35,752 bases of DNA, taken from NCBI GenBank assembly GCA_001304875.1, contig BBZO01000032.1:1-35752 (forward strand), in the 5' to 3' direction. This stretch comes from Clostridia bacterium UC5.1-2E3. Its GTDB lineage: Bacteria > Bacillota > Clostridia > Lachnospirales > Lachnospiraceae. A program made the position numbers and the translations under genes. Shown piece by piece: positions 1 to 7,043 of this stretch; the first letter of the stretch is position 1, and each line of letters starts with the position of its first letter. The notes under the pieces were generated by a model. It searched no databases. It saw only the letters and a program-made list of their open reading frames with translations, and had not been told where the DNA came from.

Positions 1-345
1 CCGGGGAAATGCCGGATGGAATGCCGGGTGAGCGGCCGGATGGGGCCGCAGGAGAGATGTCGGACGGAACGCCAGGTGAGAGACCGGGCAGAGCTGCGGG
101 AGAGATGTCGGACGGAGCTGCGGGAGAGCAGCCGGACGGGGCCGGCGGGAGAGAGACCGGACGGAACGCCAGGAGAGCGGCCGGGCAGATTCGGCGGAGA
201 GAGACCGGACGGCGCATCGGATGAAGGTGAGACCGGCGCAGCAGGAGAACGCCCGGCCAGGATGCCGGGCGGCGGTGGAGCCGGGGACGCGGCGAGTGAG
301 AGCGCGGCCGGTACATCGGGAGAAAATGTGGCCGGCGCAGCGTAA
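1..345 (+). CDS. C-terminal end of a Gly/Pro/Glu/Asp-rich tandem-repeat protein (partial, frameshifted)
   Basis: The window opens inside this gene. The readable part is a degenerate tandem repeat built from short units such as GE-x-PDG-x-PGERPDG and GEMSDGAAGE, ending in a Gly/Ala/Ser-rich tail and a TAA stop at 343-345. The repeat runs in one frame to about 138 and continues with the same pattern in the next frame, so one extra G in the G4 run at 138-141 explains the break. No domain, membrane segment or sorting motif is visible in what remains. A low-complexity surface or linker tail is a guess from composition only. The product cannot be named because the N-terminal body lies outside the window. 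Confidence 0.5.
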   Translation, partial: PGKCRMECRVSGRMGPQERCRTERQVRDRAELRERCRTELRESSRTGPAGERPDGTPGERPGRFGGERPDGASDEGETGAAGERPARMPGGGGAGDAASESAAGTSGENVAGAA

Positions 346-417
346 AAAGATTCGGGCGTTCCGGTAAAAAGACCCGGCGGCAGAGCGCCGCAGAATGGAG
401 AATAGAGAGAAAGACAG

Positions 418-441
418 GGGATTCGCGCACGCGCGAATCCC
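418..441 (+). terminator. GC-rich hairpin before ltaA
   Basis: GGGATTCGCG (418-427) pairs with CGCGAATCCC (432-441) across a 4-base loop. No T-run follows, so it is either a weak or Rho-assisted terminator for the repeat-protein gene or a regulatory dyad. It ends directly before the -35 element of the next promoter. Confidence 0.5.
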
Positions 442-471
442 TTGCTCTGTCCCGCGCTCCCATGCTATACT
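442..471 (+). promoter_or_regulatory. Extended -10 promoter for threonine aldolase gene
   Basis: TTGCTC (442-447) and TATACT (466-471) are separated by 18 bases, and TGC stands directly before TATACT as an extended -10. The start codon at 523 is preceded by GGGGGAGGAG at 508-517. Confidence 0.5.
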
Positions 472-522
472 GGAGCAAACCATACATGATTTTGCACCGC
501 AGAGCGCGGGGGAGGAGACAAC

Positions 523-1548
523 ATGCTTTCATTTGAAAACGATTACACCGAAGGCGCGCATCCGAAGATTTTAGAGCGCCTTATGGAGACCAATATGGAA
601 AAACTTTCCGGGTACGGAAGCGACCGTTACTGCGAGAGTGCCAGGGAGAAGATCCGGGCGGCCTGCGGCTGCCCCGGAGCGGACGTGCATTTTCTCGTGG
701 GCGGCACCCAGACCAATGAGGTGGTCATCGCCACCATGCTGGGCAGCTGCGAGGGCGTGGTGGCGGCCCGCACGGGCCACGTGAGCGTCCACGAGGCCGG
801 GGCCATCGAGTACACGGGGCACAAGGTGCTGGAGATCCCCGAGACGGAGGGAAAGATCGGGGCGGAGACGCTGCGGGCATACCTTCACACCTTCTGGAAG
901 GACGCAAACCACGAGCACATGGTGTTCCCCGGGATGGTCTACATTTCCCATCCCACAGAGTACGGGACGCTCTACACGAAGGAGGAGTTAAAAGCCATCT
1001 CTGAGGTCTGCCGGGAGTACGGGATTCCCCTCTACATGGACGGCGCGCGCCTGGGCTACGGGCTGGCCAGCCGGGAGACGGATGTGACGCTCCCGGACAT
1101 CGCGAAGCTCTGCGACGTGTTCTACATCGGCGGCACCAAGGTGGGCGCACTGTGCGGCGAGGCGGTGGTGTTCACGAAGAACAACACGCCGAAGCATTTC
1201 ATGAGCGCGGTGAAGCGGCACGGGGCCCTGCTGGCCAAGGGGAGGCTTCTGGGGATCCAGTTCGACGTGCTGTTCACCGGCGGGCTCTTCCAGGAAATCA
1301 GCAGAAACGCCATCGGGACAGCGGAGCGGTTAAAGCAGGTGTTTCACGAAAAAGGCTGCCGCTTCTATCTGGAGTCATCGACCAACCAGCAGTTCGTGAT
1401 TCTGGAAAACAGCCAGATGGAGAAACTGGCGGAGCAGGTCAGGTTCAGTTTCTGGGAAACATACGACGAGAGCCACACCGTCGTCCGCTTTGCCACCAGC
1501 TGGGCGACCCGGATGGAGGATGTGGAGAAACTGGCGGAGCTGCTCTGA
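523..1548 (+). CDS. ltaA: Low-specificity L-threonine aldolase (341 aa)
   Basis: Cytosolic PLP enzyme that splits L-threonine or L-allo-threonine into glycine and acetaldehyde. The 341-residue length is normal for the beta-eliminating lyase/threonine aldolase family and the frame is intact. Visible signatures are the N-terminal SFENDYTEGAHPKIL, the substrate/cofactor stretch FLVGGTQTNEVV, the PLP-contacting YMDGARLGYGL near residue 170, and the Schiff-base lysine in FYIGGTKVGALCGEAVVF near residue 208. GGGGGAGGAG lies six bases before the ATG. It has its own promoter upstream and the next gene has another, so it is probably monocistronic. Family assignment is firm; the preference for the L or L-allo isomer cannot be read from the sequence. 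Confidence 0.93.
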   Translation: MLSFENDYTEGAHPKILERLMETNMEKLSGYGSDRYCESAREKIRAACGCPGADVHFLVGGTQTNEVVIATMLGSCEGVVAARTGHVSVHEAGAIEYTGHKVLEIPETEGKIGAETLRAYLHTFWKDANHEHMVFPGMVYISHPTEYGTLYTKEELKAISEVCREYGIPLYMDGARLGYGLASRETDVTLPDIAKLCDVFYIGGTKVGALCGEAVVFTKNNTPKHFMSAVKRHGALLAKGRLLGIQFDVLFTGGLFQEISRNAIGTAERLKQVFHEKGCRFYLESSTNQQFVILENSQMEKLAEQVRFSFWETYDESHTVVRFATSWATRMEDVEKLAELL

Positions 1549-1556
1549 TAAAACGT

Positions 1557-1602
1557 TTTACATTTTCCTCACCAGGCACTACAATAGAGACAGTGAGAAA
1601 TG
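1557..1602 (+). promoter_or_regulatory. Promoter for the NhaC-type antiporter, with imperfect dyad
   Basis: TTTACA (1557-1562), a 17-base spacer and TACAAT (1580-1585) make a good sigma-A promoter. CATTTTCCTCAC (1561-1572) and GTGAGAAATG (1593-1602) form an imperfect inverted repeat bracketing the -10 element, which could be an operator. A GAGGTAAG ribosome site precedes the ATG at 1618. Confidence 0.55.
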
Positions 1603-1617
1603 TGAGGTAAGATACAT

Positions 1618-2920
1618 ATGGAAATGATAACGCTTCTTCTGTTCGGCCTGGTCCTGGCGGTGTGCATCGCCGCGGACCTGTCCATCCTGTACGCTCTGGC
1701 CGCCGGCCTGGTCATCTTCTGCGGGTATGCGCGCATGAAGGGATTCGGGCCGCGCCGGATCGCGCTCATGCTCGTTTCGGGCATCAAAACCGCGAAAAAT
1801 ATTCTGATTGTGTTCCTGCTGATCGGCATGCTGACAGCCCTGTGGAGGGCCTGCGGGACGATGCCGGTGATCATCTGCTACGCGGTGGAGGCCATACGGC
1901 CGGAGACCATCGTGGTGATGACGTTTCTGCTGACCTGCGGCGTCTCCATGCTGACGGGAACCTCCTTCGGGACGGCGGCCACCATGGGCGCCATCTGCAT
2001 GACCGTGGGCCGTTCCATGGGCGCGGATCCGCTGTGGCTGGGCGGGGCGGTTCTCTCCGGCAGCTTTTCGGCGACCGCTGTTCGCCGGTCTCCACCAGCG
2101 CGCTGCTGGTCGCAGAGCTGACCGGCACCAACATTTTCGACAACATTAAAAAATGTTCCGCACGGCCTGGGTTCCATTCTTCCTTACCTGCGCGGTCTAT
2201 GCACTGGCAGGCTGGCTCATGCAGGGCGGCGGCGCGGCCGTGGGGCTGTGGGAGACCTTTGGGGCGGAGTTTCATCTCCACTGGCTGACGCTTCTCCCGG
2301 CGGCGGTGATTCTGGTTTTGTCCCTGTTCCGCGTCAACGTGAAGCTGGCCATGTCCGCCAGCATTCTGACGGCGGCGGTGACAGCGGCGGTGTTCCAGCG
2401 CATGGGGCTGGGGGAAATCCTTTACACCGCGGCCATGGGCTACCGGGCGGCGGACCGCGAGGTGGGCGCGCTCTTAAACGGCGGCGGCATCATTTCCATG
2501 CTGAACGTCAGCGCCATTATCTGCATTTCCTCGTCCTACTCGGGGATTTTTAAGGAGACGGCGCTTTTAACCGGCGTCAAGGGCCTCATCCTGTCCATAA
2601 GCAGGAAAATCACGCCCTTCGGCGGCATCATGGTCACCTCGGTGATCACCTCCATGGTGGCCTGCAACCAATCTTTGGCCATCATGCTGACCAGCCAGCT
2701 CTGCGCTGAGGTGGAGCCGGACAGGGAGCAGTTTGCCATCGACATCGAAAATTCCACCGTGACCATCGCGCCGCTGGTGCCCTGGTCCATCGCGGGCGGC
2801 GTGCCGTTAGCGACCATCGGCGGGCCGACGGCCTGTATTCTGTTTGCCTGCTTTCTCTATCTGCTGCCGGCGTACACATTTGTCTGCCGGCTGGTGAAGC
2901 GCAGCAGAAAAATTGTCTGA
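1618..2920 (+). CDS. NhaC-family Na+/H+ antiporter-like permease (two frameshifts)
   Basis: Integral membrane cation antiporter or related exchanger of the NhaC family. The gene is split over three frames: 1618 to about 2068, 2068 to 2153, and 2153 to 2920. One missing T in the T-run at 2065-2068 and one missing A in the A-run at 2148-2153 restore a 434-residue protein. Conserved family features are GTSFGTAATMGAICMTVG and, once the first break is repaired, GSFFGDRCSPVSTSALL followed by LTGTNIFDNIKKM. About ten hydrophobic segments are apparent. The exchanged substrate is unknown; family members include Na+/H+ and malate/lactate-type exchangers. Both breaks sit in homopolymers, so sequence error is likelier than a true pseudogene. 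Confidence 0.8.
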
Positions 2921-2965
2921 TTGCTGATTGGACAGCTGGATTTTTCCGCATTTCAAAACATTTCC

Positions 2966-2994
2966 TTGACTTATTTTCTGAAAAAATATATTAT
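2966..2994 (+). promoter_or_regulatory. Promoter for dicarboxylate/amino-acid symporter gene
   Basis: TTGACT (2966-2971), a 17-base spacer and TATTAT (2989-2994). The transcript would start near 3001 and carry the hairpin at 3027-3058. Confidence 0.65.
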
Positions 2995-3026
2995 ATTCTT
3001 ACAAATATTTGCAGGGAAAGGAGATT

Positions 3027-3058
3027 GTGTATACCATTGCCTGGACATGGTGATACAC
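3027..3058 (+). promoter_or_regulatory. Leader hairpin between ribosome site and symporter start
   Basis: GTGTATACCAT (3027-3037) pairs with ATGGTGATACAC (3047-3058) with one bulged G and a 9-base loop. AAAGGAGA (3017-3024) ends two bases before the stem, and ATG codons lie at 3047, 3066 and 3072. Folding would bring the ribosome site next to the 3066/3072 starts, so the stem may set translation efficiency. Confidence 0.45.
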
Positions 3059-3071
3059 AAGGGAAATGCGT

Positions 3072-4291
3072 ATGGAAAAAAGAAACTGCCACTGCCAATC
3101 CAGATATTCATAGGTCTGGTTCTCGGTATTATTGCGGGTCTGTGCCTGATGAAGACGCCGCACATTGCCACCGCTTACATACTGCCCATAGGAACCATTT
3201 TCTTGAACCTCATCAAGTTTATCGTGGTTCCCATCGTGTTCTTCTCCATCATCTGCGGAGTGATCTCCATGAAGGACATAAAAAAGGTGGGGAGCATCGG
3301 TGTCAAGACCGTCGTGTACTACATGTGCACCACGCGGTCGCCGTTATCATCGGCCTGATTCTGGCCAACATATTTAAGAGCTTTTTCCCGGTGCTGCAGG
3401 TGTCGGGGCTTGAGTACCAGGCGTCGGAGGCGCCCAGTCTGATGGATACCATCGTGTCCATCTTCCCCAGCAACATCATCTCCCCCGTTTTCCAGCGCCA
3501 CCATGCTGCAGGTGATCGTGGCCTCGCTGTTCTTCGGCTTCGGCATCCTGCTGGCGGGAGAGAAGGGGGAGCTGTTCGGACAGTTTGCGGAGAGTGCCAG
3601 CGAGGTCTCCCTGCAGATCATGTCCCTCATTATTTCTCTGAGCCCCATCGGCGTGTTCTGTCTGATCGCCCCGGTGGTCGCTGAAAATGGTCCCGTGATT
3701 TTAGGCAGCCTGGCCATGGTGCTGGCTGTGGCATACATGGGCTACATCCTGCACGCGGTTCTGGTCTACTCGTCTACGGTGGGCGTTTTGGGCGGCGTAA
3801 GCCCCATAAGTTTCTTTAAGGGAATGATGCCCGCCATGATGATGGCATTCTCCAGCGCCTCCTCTGTGGGAGCCCTGCCGCTCAACATCGAGTGTTCAGA
3901 GAAGCTGGGGGCGAGAAAGGATATCGCGTCCTTCACGCTGCCGCTGGGAGCCACCATCAATATGGACGGAACCGCCATCTACCAGGGCGTGTGCACCATA
4001 TTTATCGCCTCCTGCTTTGGGATTACGCTGACGCTGCCGCAGCAGCTCACAGTCATTCTGACGGCCACACTGGCGTCCATCGGAACCGCCGGCGTGCCTG
4101 GCTCCGGCATGATCATGCTGGCCATGGTGCTCCAGAGCGTGGGCCTTCCTGTTGAGGGAATCGCGCTGGTGGCCGGCGTGGACCGTGTCTTCGACATGGG
4201 CCGTACCACGGTCAATATCACCGGCGACGCCGCCTGCGCCATCATCGTTTCCAGGATGGAGGACCGCAAGGAAGCTAGGAATGCCCGGTGA
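3072..4291 (+). CDS. Dicarboxylate/amino acid:cation symporter (DAACS family, frameshifted)
   Basis: Membrane symporter of the glutamate/aspartate/C4-dicarboxylate:Na+ or H+ family. Conserved blocks are all present: the HP1-like SSASSVGALPLNIECSEKLG, TM7 GATINMDGTAIYQ, HP2 AGVPGSGMIMLAMVLQ and TM8 DRVFDMGRTTVNITGDAAC. The frame changes near 3334 (one G missing in ACGCGG) and at 3492-3493 (one extra C). The start is uncertain: ATG 3072 gives MEKKKLPLPIQIFIG and 406 residues if one A is missing from the A-run at 3076-3081; ATG 3047 is open without that assumption and gives 414. The 3' end overlaps the convergent Crp/Fnr gene by 17 bases. Substrate is not determinable from these motifs alone. 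Confidence 0.82.
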
Positions 4292-4937
4292 GATCGATGA
4301 AAAGCCGGAAATGATTTTTCCGGAAGGAGAGGAGTCCCTCGTCCCGCATCCGGCCCAGCTCCTTGGAGAGGGCGCTGCGGTCCAGGTTTAAATAGTCGGC
4401 CATCTGCTGGCGGTTGAACGGAATGTCAAACTCCGCGCTCCCGCACTGGAGGGCCTGGCCCGAGAGGTAGGTGAGCAGGCGCTCGCGTACGGATCTGGGC
4501 GAGGTGCAGAAGATGCGCCGGGACAGGACGAGATTTTTCCTCGCGGTCATCAGAGTCAGCCGCTGCATCAGCCTGGCGTGCCAGGGGCGGCCGCTGTATT
4601 CCGGTGACAGGACGATATCCAAATGTAAGAAAAGAATTTCCGCGCGCTCGGCGGCGACGGCGTCCACTAAAAGGGGCTCCTCGCAGAGCGCGTAGGATTC
4701 TGCAAACACCTGGCCGGGCCCCACCCGGCTTAAAATGCTTTTGTCGCCCCAGACGTTCACGTTCTCGATGAGGACGCTGCCGTTCAGCACGATGCCTAAG
4801 TTCCGGACCCGGTCGCCGGAGTGGAGGATGACGGCATTTTTCTCAAACACCTTCGTTCTCATGCAGTGTAAGGCCTGCATGTCTGCGAGCTCTGCCTCGC
4901 TCATGGCTTCAAAGAGCGGAATCTGAAAAATTTTCAT
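4275..4937 (-). CDS. Crp/Fnr-family transcriptional regulator (220 aa)
   Basis: Cytosolic regulator with an N-terminal cyclic-nucleotide-binding-type beta barrel (residues about 10-125, with VILHSGDRVRNLGIVLNGSV) and a C-terminal winged helix (about 150-215, with FNRQQMADYLNLDRSALSKE as recognition region). It lacks the N-terminal cysteine set of oxygen-sensing Fnr, so an iron-sulfur sensor is not indicated. AGGAGG stands just before the ATG. Transcribed divergently from the dicluster ferredoxin gene with a 90-base shared region, which makes that gene the likeliest target. Its effector is unknown. In Clostridia this arrangement often accompanies nitrosative or redox stress functions, which is an inference here. 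Confidence 0.88.
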   Translation of the reverse strand: MKIFQIPLFEAMSEAELADMQALHCMRTKVFEKNAVILHSGDRVRNLGIVLNGSVLIENVNVWGDKSILSRVGPGQVFAESYALCEEPLLVDAVAAERAEILFLHLDIVLSPEYSGRPWHARLMQRLTLMTARKNLVLSRRIFCTSPRSVRERLLTYLSGQALQCGSAEFDIPFNRQQMADYLNLDRSALSKELGRMRDEGLLSFRKNHFRLFIDLTGHS

Positions 4938-4981
4938 GTGACCTCCTGTTTCGTTGTTTTAACCACCGATTTTATGGTACG

Positions 4982-5010
4982 ATTATAGTACACTGTGGTC
5001 ATCAAGACAA
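4982..5010 (-). promoter_or_regulatory. Promoter of the Crp/Fnr gene, overlapping the ferredoxin promoter region
   Basis: On the minus strand TTGTCT (5010-5005), a 17-base spacer and TATAAT (4987-4982). On the plus strand TATAGT (4984-4989) occupies the same bases and is the likely -10 for the ferredoxin gene, without a good -35, as expected for an activator-dependent promoter. The two promoters must interfere with each other. Confidence 0.6.
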
Positions 5011-5027
5011 GGAGAGGAAGAGAAAAC

Positions 5028-5720
5028 ATGATCAGAAAAATTATCCAGATCGACGAGGAAAAATGCAACGGCTGCGGCGCCTGCGCCAGTGCCTGCCACG
5101 AGGGAGCCATCGGCATGGTGGACGGAAAGGCGAAGCTTTTAAGGGACGACTACTGTGACGGGCTGGGCGACTGTCTTCCCGCATGTCCCACCGGCGCCAT
5201 CACCTTTGTGGAGCGTGAGGCGGCGGAGTACGACGAGGCGGCGGTGCTGGAGAATAAAAGAAAGATGGAAGGCGCTGCGGCGGCGGGGTGTCCCGGTTCC
5301 CGGGCGGCGCGGCTTATGCGGCCGGCGGAAAGCCCGACAGAGGCAGTGATCGGCTCGGAGCTTTTGCAGTGGCCGGTGCAGATTAAGCTGCTGCCGGTGA
5401 AAGCGCCCTATTTTGACGGGGCGAAGCTCCTCATTGCGGCAGACTGTACGGCTTACGCCTACGGCGATTTCCACCGGGAGTTCATGCGGGGGAAGATCAC
5501 CGTGGTGGGCTGCCCCAAGCTGGACGCCGTGGACTACAGCGAGAAGCTGACGGAGATTATTAAGAACAATGATATTCAGAGCGTGACCATCGTCCGCATG
5601 GAGGTGCCCTGCTGCGGCGGGCTGGAGTATGCGGCGAAGGAGGCGCTGAAAAACAGCGGCAAATTCATCCCGTGGCAGGTGGTGACCATCTCCACCGACG
5701 GGCGGATTTTAGACAGGTAA
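5028..5720 (+). CDS. Dicluster [4Fe-4S] ferredoxin-domain protein (230 aa)
   Basis: Cytosolic iron-sulfur protein. Residues about 10-65 hold two ferredoxin motifs: CNGCGACASACHEGA and, further on, CDGLGDCLPACPTGA. The second is atypical because the first two cysteines are separated by six residues instead of two. The C-terminal part (about 110-230) is a conserved domain with further cysteines in ADCTAY, VGCPKLD and VPCCGGLEYA, suggesting an additional metal or redox site. ATG 5028 is preceded by AAGGAGAGG, and the frame upstream of it is not needed. It sits divergent from the Crp/Fnr gene and three bases before the MmcQ remnant. Likely role is electron transfer under that regulator; the partner is not known. 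Confidence 0.85.
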   Translation: MIRKIIQIDEEKCNGCGACASACHEGAIGMVDGKAKLLRDDYCDGLGDCLPACPTGAITFVEREAAEYDEAAVLENKRKMEGAAAAGCPGSRAARLMRPAESPTEAVIGSELLQWPVQIKLLPVKAPYFDGAKLLIAADCTAYAYGDFHREFMRGKITVVGCPKLDAVDYSEKLTEIIKNNDIQSVTIVRMEVPCCGGLEYAAKEALKNSGKFIPWQVVTISTDGRILDR

Positions 5721-5723
5721 AAA

Positions 5724-5948
5724 ATGAGAACAAAAGAGGAAGTTATAAAATACTGTATGACATTTCCGGGTGTGTACGAGGACTATCCGTTCGACGACGG
5801 GGACTGGACCTGCATGCGCATCCGGAAAAACCGGCGCATTTTCGCCTGGATCTATCCCCGGCAGGGGAATATCTGGGTCAATGTGAAATGCGATCCCCAG
5901 TGGCGGGAGTTCTGGACGGGAGCATCCCAAATAACGGCAGCAGCTCAT
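5724..5948 (+). pseudogene. MmcQ/YjbR-like protein with internal deletion
   Basis: Residues 1-62 match the MmcQ/YjbR (CyaY-like fold) family: EEVIKYCMTFPGVYEDYPF and NIWVNVKCDPQWREF. The usual following block, including the YHMNK-x-HWN region, is absent. Instead the next bases, read in another frame, encode LDGSIPNN, which is the family's normal downstream element. About 25 codons are therefore missing, and the reading frame is lost, running on to a chance stop at 5972. The junction lies near 5910-5915. The ATG follows the ferredoxin stop by three bases, so it was co-transcribed. Function of the intact family is unclear despite the DNA-binding label. Confidence 0.7.
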
Positions 5949-5978
5949 AGGGAAACATTACAGAAATTATGAGCTGCT
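5939..5978. terminator. 10-bp perfect inverted repeat after the MmcQ remnant
   Basis: AGCAGCTCAT (5939-5948) and ATGAGCTGCT (5969-5978) enclose a 20-base loop, with TTT following. It may act as a weak terminator between the ferredoxin operon and the convergent HxlR gene, or mark the edge of the accessory segment that begins here. Confidence 0.4.
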
Positions 5979-6000
5979 TTGATACAGTTAATTGATTCAT

Positions 6001-6366
6001 TTATGGAATGTACTTAAATCCCCATTTCGTTATCTCATAAAAAATCGGGAGAAGTGCCTTGCCCTTTTCTGTCAGCGAATACTCCACATGAGGTGGTATC
6101 TCATTGAACTGGATACGGGAAACCAGGCCGTCCTTTTCCAACTCCCGCAGAGAAGTTGTAAGCATGGTGTTCGTAATTCCCTCAATCGCTTTTTTCAATT
6201 CGCCGAAACGAATGGGGTCTTTGATACACAGTTCATAAATGATCTGGAATTTCCATTTGCCCTGCAGCATCAGCAAAAGGGGCGTTACAGGGCAGTTTCC
6301 TGCGTCGGTCAAAATCCCCTGTTTCACTTTTTCCGCATATTCTTGATAAGTCATCTCGTTTTCCAT
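6001..6366 (-). CDS. HxlR-family transcriptional regulator (121 aa)
   Basis: Small winged-helix DNA-binding protein. The HxlR core is clear: CPVTPLLLMLQGKWKFQIIYEL, RFGELKKAIEGITNTMLTTSLRELEKDGLV and the wing VEYSLTEKGKALLPI. HxlR proteins often sense quinones, aldehydes or thiol-reactive electrophiles; here a single cysteine near residue 24 (GNCPV) sits where sensing cysteines occur in several members. AAGGAAAGGG precedes the ATG. It is divergent from the flavoprotein operon and shares a control region with overlapping promoters, so it probably represses both itself and that operon. Confidence 0.88.
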   Translation of the reverse strand: MENEMTYQEYAEKVKQGILTDAGNCPVTPLLLMLQGKWKFQIIYELCIKDPIRFGELKKAIEGITNTMLTTSLRELEKDGLVSRIQFNEIPPHVEYSLTEKGKALLPIFYEITKWGFKYIP

Positions 6367-6388
6367 ATCTAACCCTTTCCTTTCTATG

Positions 6389-6475
6389 GTACGGTGTACC
6401 GTACTAAGTCAGAATAATCTGCGTACTTGAATTACTTTATAGACACAGTATAATAAGTATATCAAGAAAAGTCAA
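6389..6475. promoter_or_regulatory. Overlapping divergent promoters with a perfect operator dyad
   Basis: GTACGGT-GT-ACCGTAC (6389-6404) is a perfect 7+7 dyad in the HxlR leader. Plus-strand promoter: TTGAAT (6427-6432), 16 bases, TATAAT (6449-6454). Minus-strand promoter: TTGACT (6475-6470), 17 bases, TATACT (6452-6447). The two -10 elements share bases. An extra half site ACGGTAC lies at 6494-6500, in the leader of the plus-strand operon. Confidence 0.7.
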
Positions 6476-6516
6476 GGCAGACGATCTTGAAAAACGGTAC
6501 AGAAAGGAAGATTCCC

Positions 6517-7020
6517 ATGAAAGAAATCAATATTGGACAGGCGACAGCAATCACCTCTCCCGACCCGCTGATGCTGGTCTGCACAAAGAAAGAGGACGGC
6601 TCTTTGAATATGGCCCCTGTGTCCTTCTTCATGTATGCGTCCTTCAATCCACCCATGCTGGCCTTTGCTATGCGGCCCACTGCCAACAGCAGCGTCAATG
6701 TGATGCGCACTGGCAAGGCTGTTCTGGCAGCTCCCGGCATCAGCATCAAGGACGCGGTGATGGCCTATGGTTCCGCGAACGGCGGCGACAAAAACAAGCT
6801 GGAAGAACATCCGATCGCCCTTCAGACGATGGACGGAAACGACATTTCTTTCCCGGAGGACTGCCGGATTGCGTTTGCTGTCACGCTGGAGCAGACGGTG
6901 ACGGCCGGCGACCACAACCTGTATCTCTGCAAGATTGACAAAATGCTTGCGGACGACAGCAAAGAGGCCCTGTTTGCATGGGACGGTTATGCAAAGGTAG
7001 CTCCCGCACAGGAAAAGTAA
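6517..7020 (+). CDS. Flavin reductase-like / FMN-binding split-barrel protein (167 aa)
   Basis: Cytosolic flavoprotein of the flavin reductase-like split-barrel family. The N-terminal half carries the FMN-pocket pattern: ITSPDPLMLVCTKKEDGSLNMAPVSFFM, then NPPMLAFAMRPTANSSVNVMRTGKAV. GAAAGGAAG precedes ATG 6517; a further ten upstream codons are open but lack a ribosome site. First gene of the operon divergent from HxlR, 23 bases before the adenylation enzyme. A related paralogue sits three genes downstream. Electrophile or quinone reduction would fit an HxlR partner, but that is inference; substrate unknown. Confidence 0.82.
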   Translation: MKEINIGQATAITSPDPLMLVCTKKEDGSLNMAPVSFFMYASFNPPMLAFAMRPTANSSVNVMRTGKAVLAAPGISIKDAVMAYGSANGGDKNKLEEHPIALQTMDGNDISFPEDCRIAFAVTLEQTVTAGDHNLYLCKIDKMLADDSKEALFAWDGYAKVAPAQEK

Positions 7021-7043
7021 TGTGTCAGGAATGGAGGATCTGT

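Noticed and set aside
1..345. CRISPR-like or minisatellite array
   Set aside because: Units are irregular in length and sequence, have no spacers, and the pattern is maintained at the protein level.
725..1150. Long open frames antisense to the threonine aldolase gene
   Set aside because: They follow the codon-position GC pattern of the real gene, carry no ribosome site and show no family motif. The same applies to other antisense frames across the GC-rich genes.
4305..4323. CCGGAAA/TTTCCGG hairpin as a terminator between the symporter and Crp/Fnr genes
   Set aside because: It lies inside the coding end of the regulator and the stem is short with no proper T-run beyond the stem itself; chance pairing cannot be excluded.
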